Shown: piece after piece, positions 24,054 to 31,937 of the stretch
Layout: each line of letters opens with the position of its first letter
How positions within the stretch are numbered: the first letter of the stretch is position 1
NCBI GenBank assembly: GCA_963617275.1
Contig: CAVENX010000034.1
Location: forward strand, 1 to 51,906
Length of the DNA: 51,906 bases
Source: Limivicinus sp963617275
GTDB lineage: Bacteria > Bacillota > Clostridia > Oscillospirales > Oscillospiraceae
Direction of reading: 5' to 3'
The notes under the pieces: model-generated
The model's input: the letters and a program-made list of their open reading frames with translations, nothing else
Told to the model about the DNA's origin: nothing
Database searches by the model: none
Position numbers and translations under genes: made by a program

Positions 24054-25070
24054 ATGAAGAAATTCCTCGCAATCGTTCTTGCACTTTCCATGCTGTTCGC
24101 CCTTTGTGCGGTTTCTGCGGCAGCAGAACAGAAACTCACATTCGGCTATATCACACCCGGCCCTGACACGTGGTATCTCAGAGACGTAGAGGGGTTCCAG
24201 GCGGCGGCGGAGCTTCTGGGCGTTGAGGTCGTTGTTCTCAACTCGGGCTACGATGTGAGCGCAGAGCTTGCAAACATCGAGAATCTTGTCAATCAGCAGG
24301 TTGACGGCATCTCCGTCTTCTCCTTTAATGAGAGCGGCGCAATCACGGCAGCTCTTAAAGGCGACGAAGCGGGCATTCCAGTCGTCGCTACCGACAGTGT
24401 GGGCTCGGTGTTCAATGCCGGCTGCGACGTTGCAGGCGCGGTTGACTTTGACTGGGCAGGCATGGGCGTAGACTACGCAAATTGGATGGCAGAAAATCAC
24501 CCCGGCAAGGATTTCGTTATTATTACCGGCAACTTTGAATCCGTCCCCTGCCAGACTGTGAACAAGGCAATGGAAGACACCGCAAACGACCTTGGAAAGA
24601 ACAAACTCCTCACAATTGAGGACGGCGACTATACTCCCGCTGTTGCAGCCGACAAGGCGGAAGACCTTGTTAACTCCGGTCTGGAGTTCGGCATTATCTT
24701 CGTTATGGATGAAGACATGGCTGCCGCTGTCCGCCAGCGCCTTGAGGACATGGGCGTTGCCGACGACTATGTTATCATTTCAGAAAACGGCTCCGATGTC
24801 GGCCTGGAAATGATCAATAACGGCACCCTCGGCTTCACGATTTCCAGCTCTCCCGGATGGGAAGGCTTTATCGCGTGCCTTGCGCTGTACAACGCGGCCG
24901 TCAACAAGGAAGCGGAGCAGAACGTACAGTATAACCTCCCCAATATCTCCATTACCCCGGATACCGACACCTCCGACCCGATTGAAGTAGTTCCCTGGGT
25001 CGTGAATATCGACGCGTACAGAACCCTTACCGAGCAGTATTTCCCCGAACTCTACGAGTACATCAAGTAA
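24054..25070 (+). CDS. Sugar ABC transporter substrate-binding protein (cluster B)
   Basis: RbsB-like binding protein of 338 residues. The signal peptide spans residues 1-22 or 1-24 (KKFLAIVLALSMLFALCAVS, then AAAEQ) and has signal peptidase I sites but no lipobox, since the only Cys (18) has Phe at -3 and Leu at -1. The mature part has the two-lobe pattern (LTFGYITPGPDTWYLRDVEG, ITGNFESVPCQT). The ATG at 24054 follows AGGAGG by 8 bases; the longer frame from 24015 was rejected. Transcription starts from the consensus promoter just upstream. A strong hairpin separates it from the ATPase gene. The ligand is probably the glycoside or sugar handled by the GH4 and SIS enzymes downstream. Confidence 0.92.
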   Translation: MKKFLAIVLALSMLFALCAVSAAAEQKLTFGYITPGPDTWYLRDVEGFQAAAELLGVEVVVLNSGYDVSAELANIENLVNQQVDGISVFSFNESGAITAALKGDEAGIPVVATDSVGSVFNAGCDVAGAVDFDWAGMGVDYANWMAENHPGKDFVIITGNFESVPCQTVNKAMEDTANDLGKNKLLTIEDGDYTPAVAADKAEDLVNSGLEFGIIFVMDEDMAAAVRQRLEDMGVADDYVIISENGSDVGLEMINNGTLGFTISSSPGWEGFIACLALYNAAVNKEAEQNVQYNLPNISITPDTDTSDPIEVVPWVVNIDAYRTLTEQYFPELYEYIK

Positions 25071-25087
25071 TTCGCTTAAATATCCAT

Positions 25088-25120
25088 GCATAGGGGAGAG
25101 CTTTCTGCTCTTCCCTATGC
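25088..25120 (+). terminator. Intercistronic hairpin after the cluster B binding protein
   Basis: Fourteen-base-pair stem GCATAGGGGAGAGC / GCTCTTCCCTATGC with a 5-base loop and no U-tract. Same position relative to the binding-protein gene as the hairpin at 9844-9887 in cluster A. Confidence 0.7.
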
Positions 25121-25147
25121 GAACATATAAATGCATGGGGTTATGAT

Positions 25148-26623
25148 ATGGAAAAATTACTGCATTTGAAAAATATCAACAAATCATTCAACGGGGTACA
25201 GGTACTCTTTGACATAAATCTTGAATTATACAGCGGCGATGTTCTGTGCCTTGTAGGTGAAAACGGCGCGGGGAAATCAACGCTGATTAAGATATTATCC
25301 GGCGCAGAGGCTCCATCCTCCGGTTCAATCGAAGTATATGGCAGAACCCGCTCAAGGATGCATCTGCGCGAAGCGATAGATATTGGCATCGCCGTTATCT
25401 ATCAGGACGCTGATCTTGTGGATACGCTTACGATAGCGGACAATGTTTTCCTCGGCGAAGAGATGAGAAAGGGACCTTTTGTGAACCGTGCCGAGCAGGA
25501 GCGGATCACACAGGAGATAATTGACAAGCTTGGCCTTGAGCTCAATGCCGGAAGCCTTATTTCCGAGCTTTCTCCGGGACAGAAACAGTGCACCCAGATA
25601 GTAAAGGCAATAAAGAGGGACGCACAGATCGTTGTGATGGACGAACCTACTTCATCCCTTGGCAAGCGCGAAACGGCTGCCCTTATGGAGCTTGTGAGGC
25701 GGCTTGCGCTGGAGGGCAGAGGGATTATCTATATCTCACATTATCTGGAGGAAGTCTTCGAGATCGGAAGCAGGGCGCTTGTCCTGAAAGACGGCCATCA
25801 CGTCTGCACAATGCGGCTCGACGAAACGACGCAGGATGATCTTGTCCGGAAAATGGTGGGACGTTCAGCTTCGAGCTTCTATGCGAGAGAAAAGTCGGAA
25901 ATACGCGATGGACTTCTTGAAATACAAAATTATTCTACCGCAAGCGTTGTCAAAAAAGCCGATTTTACAGTTCGGCAGGGGGAAATATTCGGACTTGGCG
26001 GCCTTGCGGGTGCCGGGCGCAGTGAGTTGATGCGCGCCGTTTACGGCTGTGACAGAAAAACCTCCGGACGGCTCGTTCTCAACGGCAGGGATATCACGCC
26101 AAAAAGCCCGAAGGATGCGGTAAATAAGGGCGTATACATGATCTTTGAAAACAGGAAGCAGGAAAGCATGTTTGATATACGCCCGATCAGTGAGAACATA
26201 ATGATATCCCACAATGAGAAGAAAGAGTTTATCAACCTGAAAAAAGAGCGCGTAAGCGTTGAACAGAGCATCGGGGAGCTTAATATAAAAACCTTCTCTC
26301 AGGAAGTTGAAGCCCGAAATCTTTCCGGCGGAAATCAGCAAAAAATGGTTCTGAGCCGCTGGCTCGTTGACGAAGGACAGGTATATATCTTTGACGAGCC
26401 TACAAAAGGCGTGGATGTGGGGGCGAAAGAAGAAATTTACAGGAGAATAGTTGATCTGGCAAAAAGGGGTAAATATGTTATAGTTATCTCTTCCGTCCTT
26501 CCAGAGCTTATCTCGCTCAGCGACAGAATAGGCATCATGCGCGGCGGGGAGCTTGTAAATATTCTGGATCGAAGTGAAGCTACGGAAAACGGCCTGCTTA
26601 AAGAATTTATCGGCATATCCTGA
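25148..26623 (+). CDS. Sugar ABC transporter ATP-binding protein (cluster B)
   Basis: Duplicated RbsA-type ATPase, 491 residues. First half: GENGAGKSTLIKIL, LSPGQKQCTQIVKA and VVMDEPTSSLGK. Second half: degenerate P-loop GGLAGAGRSELMRAVYG, full signature LSGGNQQKMVLSRWL and YIFDEPTKGVDVG. It powers import through the permease 14-20 bases downstream. By eye it differs throughout from the cluster A ATPase, so the two transporters are separate acquisitions or old paralogs rather than a local duplication. Confidence 0.95.
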   Translation: MEKLLHLKNINKSFNGVQVLFDINLELYSGDVLCLVGENGAGKSTLIKILSGAEAPSSGSIEVYGRTRSRMHLREAIDIGIAVIYQDADLVDTLTIADNVFLGEEMRKGPFVNRAEQERITQEIIDKLGLELNAGSLISELSPGQKQCTQIVKAIKRDAQIVVMDEPTSSLGKRETAALMELVRRLALEGRGIIYISHYLEEVFEIGSRALVLKDGHHVCTMRLDETTQDDLVRKMVGRSASSFYAREKSEIRDGLLEIQNYSTASVVKKADFTVRQGEIFGLGGLAGAGRSELMRAVYGCDRKTSGRLVLNGRDITPKSPKDAVNKGVYMIFENRKQESMFDIRPISENIMISHNEKKEFINLKKERVSVEQSIGELNIKTFSQEVEARNLSGGNQQKMVLSRWLVDEGQVYIFDEPTKGVDVGAKEEIYRRIVDLAKRGKYVIVISSVLPELISLSDRIGIMRGGELVNILDRSEATENGLLKEFIGIS

Positions 26624-26643
26624 TCATTCGGAGGACAATGATA

Positions 26644-27621
26644 ATGAAAAACTTCAAAAAACTGCTCTATTCACAGTGGTTTGTGCTTGTAATAATTATT
26701 ATTCTCATAAGCACTGTCACGGCGCTCGTCAATCCCAAGTTTCTGACATGGAAAAATCTCCTTGCGATCGTCACACAGGTCGCAAGTCTTTCCCTTGTTG
26801 CGATCGGCGCAACGATCATGATAGCCTCCGGTCATTTTGACATTTCCGTCGGCGCGATAGTCGGTCTGTGCACCTGTGTTATGGCGATTATGATAATAAA
26901 CGGCGTGAACGAACTGGTCGTGTTTATAGCGGGTGTGGCATTGGCAGCGCTCTGCTGCCTCCTCAACGGGACGCTCTCCATTGCTCTCAATGCGCCGTCG
27001 TTTATAATAACAATGGCCACGACGGGTATTTATACCGGCATCGGCCTGCTGCTTACCAAGGGCGTCCTGCAGATGATCACCGGAAAGTTCAGGTTTTTCT
27101 CCGGAACAAAGGTATTCGGTGCGGTTCCCATTATGGTGGTCATTGCGTTTATCGGGTATGTTTTCGCCTACATAATGCTTAAATACACCCAGACGGGCAG
27201 ACAGATATTTGCAATCGGCGCAAATCCTACTGCGGCGTATCTCTCCGGCATCGACGTGAACAAAAGCAAGCTTAAATTCTTTGCGATTGACGGGATCCTT
27301 GTGGGAATCGCGGCGGCAATGTATATTTCACGGCTCGGCTCCGGACTTCCGTCCTACGGAAGCGGCATGGAAATGGACGCAATGGGCGCGGTTGTCATAG
27401 GTGGGACACCTATCTCCGGCGGCAAAGGAAACATCGGAGGTACGCTATGCGGCGTTTTGCTTATCGGACTTATTTCTAACTCACTCAACATGATGCATGT
27501 TGACGCATTCTGGCAGGACATCGCGTCCGGCGGCCTGATCATCCTCGCCCTGGCGATCTCAGCAATCAGAATGAGGCTTGCCGCAAAGCAGCAGGCGGAA
27601 GCCGCCAAAGAGAAAGCGTAA
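26644..27621 (+). CDS. Sugar ABC transporter permease (cluster B)
   Basis: RbsC-type permease of 325 residues with about ten hydrophobic helices. It carries FDISVGAIVGLCTCVMAI, NAPSFIITMATTGIYTGIGL and the ATPase-docking stretch MDAMGAVVIGGTPISGGKGN. Two in-frame ATGs exist, at 26638 and 26644. GGAGGA lies 3 bases before the first and 9 before the second, so the second is preferred. It ends in an Ala/Lys-rich tail. It lies between the ATPase and the GntR regulator in one transcription unit. Confidence 0.93.
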   Translation: MKNFKKLLYSQWFVLVIIIILISTVTALVNPKFLTWKNLLAIVTQVASLSLVAIGATIMIASGHFDISVGAIVGLCTCVMAIMIINGVNELVVFIAGVALAALCCLLNGTLSIALNAPSFIITMATTGIYTGIGLLLTKGVLQMITGKFRFFSGTKVFGAVPIMVVIAFIGYVFAYIMLKYTQTGRQIFAIGANPTAAYLSGIDVNKSKLKFFAIDGILVGIAAAMYISRLGSGLPSYGSGMEMDAMGAVVIGGTPISGGKGNIGGTLCGVLLIGLISNSLNMMHVDAFWQDIASGGLIILALAISAIRMRLAAKQQAEAAKEKA

Positions 27622-27668
27622 ACCACGCATACGTAAAACTGTGAATTAAAAACAGATGGAGGATAAAT

Positions 27669-28400
27669 ATGGTCAGTAAGGTCAATTCGGACAGCCCTGT
27701 GCCGCTGTATTATCAGCTTAAGGAGATAATTATTGAAAGCATAAATAAGGGCGAATACGGGGTGGGGGATATAATCCCGTCCGAGAATCAGCTGTGTAAA
27801 ATGTATAATGTAAGCAGAAGTACATCCCAGAAAGCTCTCGATGAGCTGGTGCATGAGGGAATATTGACAAGAAAGCAGGGCGTCGGCACATTCGTGACTG
27901 CTCCGAGAATAGAGCAGGCGCTTTCAAATTTCTATTCCTTCTCGGACGCTATGAAGGCTCACGGCTATGAGCATGAAGCAAAAGTTCTGTCAATATCCGT
28001 GGAGGCGTCAACTCCGAAGCAGGCAAAGGTGCTCAATATCTCCCAAGAGGAGCGGGTTATAGTTCTCACCCGGCTGAGATCTGTCAACGGCACTCCGTTT
28101 GTGCTTGAGACATCGTGTATCCCGGAAAAGCTTGCTCCAGGCCTTAACGAGGTGGATTTCAGCAAAAATTCGCTCTATAAGACTCTTATGAACACTTACA
28201 GGCTCTATGTGGTAAAGGCAAGGGAAATGTTTGAGCCGGTTCTTATCAACAAGAGCGAAAGCCAGCTTCTTGAAGTAGCGGAGGGGTCTCCCGCAATCCT
28301 GCTGGAAAGAATTGCCTACTCCTCAAACGATGAGGCGGTCGAGTTCTGCCACAGTATCATTCCCGGCAGCAAATGCCGGTTCTATACGGAGCTGAGATAA
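27669..28400 (+). CDS. GntR-family regulator with UTRA ligand domain
   Basis: This 243-residue regulator belongs to the HutC subgroup. It has an N-terminal winged helix (PLYYQLKEIIIESINKGEYG, NVSRSTSQKALDELVHEGIL, RKQGVGTFV) and a C-terminal UTRA domain from about residue 85 (LTRLRSVNGTPFVLETSCIP). UTRA domains bind sugar phosphates or amino-sugar phosphates and usually release the regulator from DNA. It lies inside the operon it probably controls. A TTGAC/GTCAA inverted repeat overlaps the cluster promoter at 23972. GGAGG lies 8 bases before the ATG. The effector is likely a phosphorylated hexosamine or ketose of this pathway (inference). Confidence 0.93.
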   Translation: MVSKVNSDSPVPLYYQLKEIIIESINKGEYGVGDIIPSENQLCKMYNVSRSTSQKALDELVHEGILTRKQGVGTFVTAPRIEQALSNFYSFSDAMKAHGYEHEAKVLSISVEASTPKQAKVLNISQEERVIVLTRLRSVNGTPFVLETSCIPEKLAPGLNEVDFSKNSLYKTLMNTYRLYVVKAREMFEPVLINKSESQLLEVAEGSPAILLERIAYSSNDEAVEFCHSIIPGSKCRFYTELR

Positions 28401-28428
28401 TCAAAATAATCAACAGGAGAAATATGCT

Positions 28429-29457
28429 ATGTCAAGCGCGGGATTTGAGATCTTCAATCAATACGATGCACTTAATAAAACGTGGAATTATCTTTCGGAA
28501 AATATGGACGCGATACTCCGGGTTATCGGAAACAGCGAGAATTTTGTTTTTTTCGGCTGCGGTTCAAGCTTTTCACTTGCCAAAAGCGGCGCGGCGATAG
28601 CCGCAATGTACGGCGCGGGGAAAGCGGCTGCTGTAGCTGCGGGAGATTTTATCGTCAACTTCGACACATACCGCAGACTTGTTGATGGAGCGTGCCTTTT
28701 TATGCTTTCACGCTCCGGCAGGACTTCAGAGATGCTTATCGCCGCCGAAATGATACGCAGGGAGAAAATAAACTGCACCGTCGTTTCCGTCTGCGCTACT
28801 GAAAACGCACCTATGGCGGCGCTTTCCGATTACAGTGCGGAAATTCCCTGGGCGTTTGACGAAAGCGTGTGCCAGACAAGAACGGTCTCCAACCTTTATA
28901 TGGCCGTTGCGATAATACTTGCGGAAAGATACGGGGACAAAAAAACCGTCAGGGATTTCGGACGGCTTATTGCCGGAGGAGACGCGTTCCTGCGCGAAAC
29001 AGACAAGCGCGTTGAGCCTGCGGCAAAGGGCAGCTGGGAAAATGTGGTAGTTCTTACCGACGGTACGCCATGCGGTATTGCCGAAGAAGGGGCGCTTGCC
29101 TTCAATGAGATCTGTATGTGCCGGTCAAATTATTACCATCTTCTTGACCTTCGGCATGGACCGATGGTGCTGCTGAACAGGGAGACACTTGTTGTCATGC
29201 TGATGTCCTCCGATGAGCATGACAGGCAGGCCGCGCTTCTTGACGACATAAAAAGGCGAGGATGCTATGTAGTATGCGTCAGCTCTGACAAAAACTATCC
29301 CGCAGCGGATATTATGATCGACATACCTGACTATTGCCACACTGTAAAAGGTCTGGCACTTCTCAACACTATACAATGTATTACTCTCGGCATGGCGCTT
29401 GCCGCGGGGAATGACCCCGATCATCCGACCGGCCTTGACCCTTGGATAAAGCTTTAA
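28429..29457 (+). CDS. SIS-domain sugar-phosphate isomerase/deaminase (AgaS/FrlB-like)
   Basis: A 342-residue protein with two SIS domains, the isomerase half of GlmS without the glutaminase. Signatures are FVFFGCGSSFSLAKSGAA (residues 39-56), the phosphate-binding serines in MLSRSGRTSEML, and in the second half LDLRHGPMVLLN and DDIKRRGCYVV. Relatives are AgaS (galactosamine 6-phosphate deaminase/isomerase) and FrlB (fructosamine deglycase). With a ROK kinase, GH4 glycosidase and KbaZ-like protein in the same operon, an amino-sugar phosphate is the likeliest substrate. AGGAG lies upstream of the ATG. The exact reaction cannot be told from sequence. Confidence 0.87.
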   Translation: MSSAGFEIFNQYDALNKTWNYLSENMDAILRVIGNSENFVFFGCGSSFSLAKSGAAIAAMYGAGKAAAVAAGDFIVNFDTYRRLVDGACLFMLSRSGRTSEMLIAAEMIRREKINCTVVSVCATENAPMAALSDYSAEIPWAFDESVCQTRTVSNLYMAVAIILAERYGDKKTVRDFGRLIAGGDAFLRETDKRVEPAAKGSWENVVVLTDGTPCGIAEEGALAFNEICMCRSNYYHLLDLRHGPMVLLNRETLVVMLMSSDEHDRQAALLDDIKRRGCYVVCVSSDKNYPAADIMIDIPDYCHTVKGLALLNTIQCITLGMALAAGNDPDHPTGLDPWIKL

Positions 29458-29476
29458 TAAGGAGGCAATCAAAAAA

Positions 29477-30895
29477 ATGAATAAAGTGGCTATAATCGGC
29501 GCGGGCAGCCTTGTATTTACAAAGCAGCTGCTTAACGATATGTTCAACACCGAATGCATGGCAGGCACAACGTATTTCCTTATGGGGCCTACGATGTGGA
29601 AGCTTGAAAAAATGAAGCAGTACGCCCAACTTCTCATAGAAAAGAACAACATAGACGCGAAAATAGTCTGCACGACTGACCGGCGCGAAGCGCTCAAAGA
29701 CGCCAACTTTGTCATATTGACATTCCTTGTCGGAGGCAATGCCGCGTATAAGTATGATATTGAGATTCCGCTCAAATATGGCGTTGACCAATGCATAGGT
29801 GATTCTCTCGGTCCGGGCGGTGTGTTCCGTATGCTCAGAACAGCGCCTGTGATGGCGGCGCTTGGCAAAGAGGTGGACGAGCTTTGCCCACATGCGTATA
29901 TCCTCAACTACGTCAATCCAATGGGCGCTGTATGCACGACGCTTTCAAGGTGCACCAAGGCGCAGGTCGTGGGACTGTGCCACGGCGTTCAGACCACGCT
30001 TGATCTTATTTCCGGTTATACGGGCGTGCCTAAGGACGAAATAGAGTACATCAATGCAGGCATAAACCATATGGATTGGTTTCTTACCCTTGAGCATAAC
30101 GGCATGGATCTCTACCCCATTCTCAAGGAAAAAATGGAAAAACCGGAGTATTACAAAAACGAAAAGGTTCGCGGTGAGCTTATGCGCCACTGCGGCTATT
30201 TCATGACAGAATCCTCAGGCCACCTTTCAGAGTATATCCCGTGGTTCAGAAGCTCGCAGGAGGGGCTTGACACCTACTGCAACGAGCCGATGTTCGGCGG
30301 AGAAACAGGTGCGGCGCTGAAATTCAATATGGCGGTTGCGGAAAAGTTCAAAAACACGGATGTTTTTTCAATCGAGAGCGGAGAGCTTGAGCCGCGCTCA
30401 AAGGAATACTGCTCGTATATTATTGAAGCGATCATGACCGACAGGCCATTCCGTTTCAGCGGCAACATTTCCAACAAAAACGGGTCCATTAAAAATCTGC
30501 CGCTTACCGCTACGGTGGAAGTGCCCGTCTACGCGGATAAATATGGCTTTCACCCATACAATGTCGGAGAGCTTCCGGCACATCTGGCGGCAATGAACAT
30601 GAGCAACATTTCTGTTCAGGAACTGGCGGCACGCGCCGGCCTTGACGGAGACCCGGAAATGGCGTTCTGGGCGATAGCGATGGATCCGCTCACCTCCACA
30701 AAGCTCACGCTCAAAAACTGCCGTAAAATGGCAGCGGAGATGTTAGAAGCGGAGCGAAAGTGGCTGCCGCAGTTTGAGGAAAAAACGCTTAAAATAATTG
30801 AAGATGTTGCAATTCCTGAGGGGACTGTCGGCGTTCCCGTGCCCACGGATCCCGCACTTGCTATCAATGAGCGCTTCAACAAGCTCGCACAGTGA
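29477..30895 (+). CDS. Glycoside hydrolase family 4, CHGV type
   Basis: A 472-residue GH4 enzyme, a family that cleaves glycosides by NAD- and metal-dependent oxidation-elimination. The N-terminal Rossmann motif is KVAIIGAGSLVFT. NYVNPMG (Asn147), GLCHGVQ (Cys168-His169) and INHMDWF (His198) supply substrate and metal ligands. In GH4 the four residues after the metal Cys mark specificity: CHGx is associated with alpha-glucosidase and alpha-glucuronidase members, CHSV with alpha-galactosidases and CDMP or CNxP with 6-phospho-glycosidases. CHGV therefore argues for an unphosphorylated alpha-glycoside, in line with ABC rather than PTS uptake. There is no signal peptide, so it acts in the cytoplasm. 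AAGGAGG precedes the ATG by 11 bases. Confidence 0.9.
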   Translation: MNKVAIIGAGSLVFTKQLLNDMFNTECMAGTTYFLMGPTMWKLEKMKQYAQLLIEKNNIDAKIVCTTDRREALKDANFVILTFLVGGNAAYKYDIEIPLKYGVDQCIGDSLGPGGVFRMLRTAPVMAALGKEVDELCPHAYILNYVNPMGAVCTTLSRCTKAQVVGLCHGVQTTLDLISGYTGVPKDEIEYINAGINHMDWFLTLEHNGMDLYPILKEKMEKPEYYKNEKVRGELMRHCGYFMTESSGHLSEYIPWFRSSQEGLDTYCNEPMFGGETGAALKFNMAVAEKFKNTDVFSIESGELEPRSKEYCSYIIEAIMTDRPFRFSGNISNKNGSIKNLPLTATVEVPVYADKYGFHPYNVGELPAHLAAMNMSNISVQELAARAGLDGDPEMAFWAIAMDPLTSTKLTLKNCRKMAAEMLEAERKWLPQFEEKTLKIIEDVAIPEGTVGVPVPTDPALAINERFNKLAQ

Positions 30896-30953
30896 AAACA
30901 CGCCGCTCCACATCGGGCTGCGCTTGATTGGGAGCGATTTTCAGGGGACGAAT

Positions 30954-31919
30954 ATGAAAGAATATTATCTCGGCGTTGATTTGGGCGGCACAAAAATAGC
31001 CGTGTGCGGATCGAATTACATCGACGATAAAGACGGTATCATGCGCTTTCCGTCCGGATTTTCCGTGAAGAGCGCGGATGTTGTGAAAAGACTTATAAAC
31101 TCTGTCGATGTATATATCAGGGAGAAGGAAAACGGCGTCCTTCCGAAAGCAATTGGCTTCGGCCTGAAGGATTCCGTGGATTTTTCCGAGGGAATATGGA
31201 ACACCTGCCCGTCGCCCGAGGGCTTTGAAAAAGTAGCTTTCGGCAAGCTGATATCCGACAGATACGGGGTGCCGGTACTCGTTGATAATGATGTGCACGC
31301 AGGCACTCTTGCGGAAATGAAATACGGCACGGGAATTGCGTACAGGAATTTCCTCTATATCAATATCGGCACGGGGATTGCCGCCGGTGCGGTGATCGAA
31401 GGAAAACTGATGAGAGGAGCCTGCAATTACGCCGGGGAGGCAGGGCATTTTTCCGTTGACCCGGACGGAGAATACTGCGATTTCTGCGGCCAGCGCGGCT
31501 GCATTGAAAATATTGCCGGGGGGAAGGCAATTATCCGGCAGGCGAAAAAGGCTATAGGTGGGTATCCGCACTCAATGCTTGCCAGAATATATTCCGAAAA
31601 AGGTGCGATTTATTCAAGCGATGTGTTCTCCGCCGCCGATGCCGGGGATGAGCAGGCCGTGATAATAGCGCAGCGCGTTCTGACAGGCGTTGAGATGCTC
31701 TCGTGCGGATTGATAAATATGTTTAATCCGGAAGCGGTCATTTACGGAGGCGGGGTAATGTCAGATGGATGGTTGTTTTCAAAGCTTGAAAAATCTGTCC
31801 CGAAAAAAATTATTCCGACAAATGCCGCCGCGATCAGGGAATTTTCCCTTTCGAGACTCGGAGCGGATCATGTCGGGGTTCTGGGTGCGATCGCGCTGGC
31901 AGCGACGACGGGCAAATAA
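30954..31919 (+). CDS. ROK-family sugar kinase
   Basis: A 321-residue ROK protein with the ATP-binding loop LGVDLGGTKIAVCG at the N-terminus, the substrate motif EAGHFSV and a zinc site in CDFCGQRGCIENIAGG near residues 175-190. The site fits the ROK CxCGxxGCxE pattern with one extra residue in the first Cys pair. There is no helix-turn-helix, so it is a kinase and not an NagC-type repressor. ROK kinases phosphorylate glucose, mannose, N-acetylglucosamine or related hexoses at C6. In this operon it would trap the sugar released by GH4. The start at 30954 was chosen because the longer frame overlaps the end of the GH4 gene; the ribosome binding site (AGGGGAC) is modest. Confidence 0.9.
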   Translation: MKEYYLGVDLGGTKIAVCGSNYIDDKDGIMRFPSGFSVKSADVVKRLINSVDVYIREKENGVLPKAIGFGLKDSVDFSEGIWNTCPSPEGFEKVAFGKLISDRYGVPVLVDNDVHAGTLAEMKYGTGIAYRNFLYINIGTGIAAGAVIEGKLMRGACNYAGEAGHFSVDPDGEYCDFCGQRGCIENIAGGKAIIRQAKKAIGGYPHSMLARIYSEKGAIYSSDVFSAADAGDEQAVIIAQRVLTGVEMLSCGLINMFNPEAVIYGGGVMSDGWLFSKLEKSVPKKIIPTNAAAIREFSLSRLGADHVGVLGAIALAATTGK

Positions 31920-31937
31920 TTCAAAGGCGGTAATATA

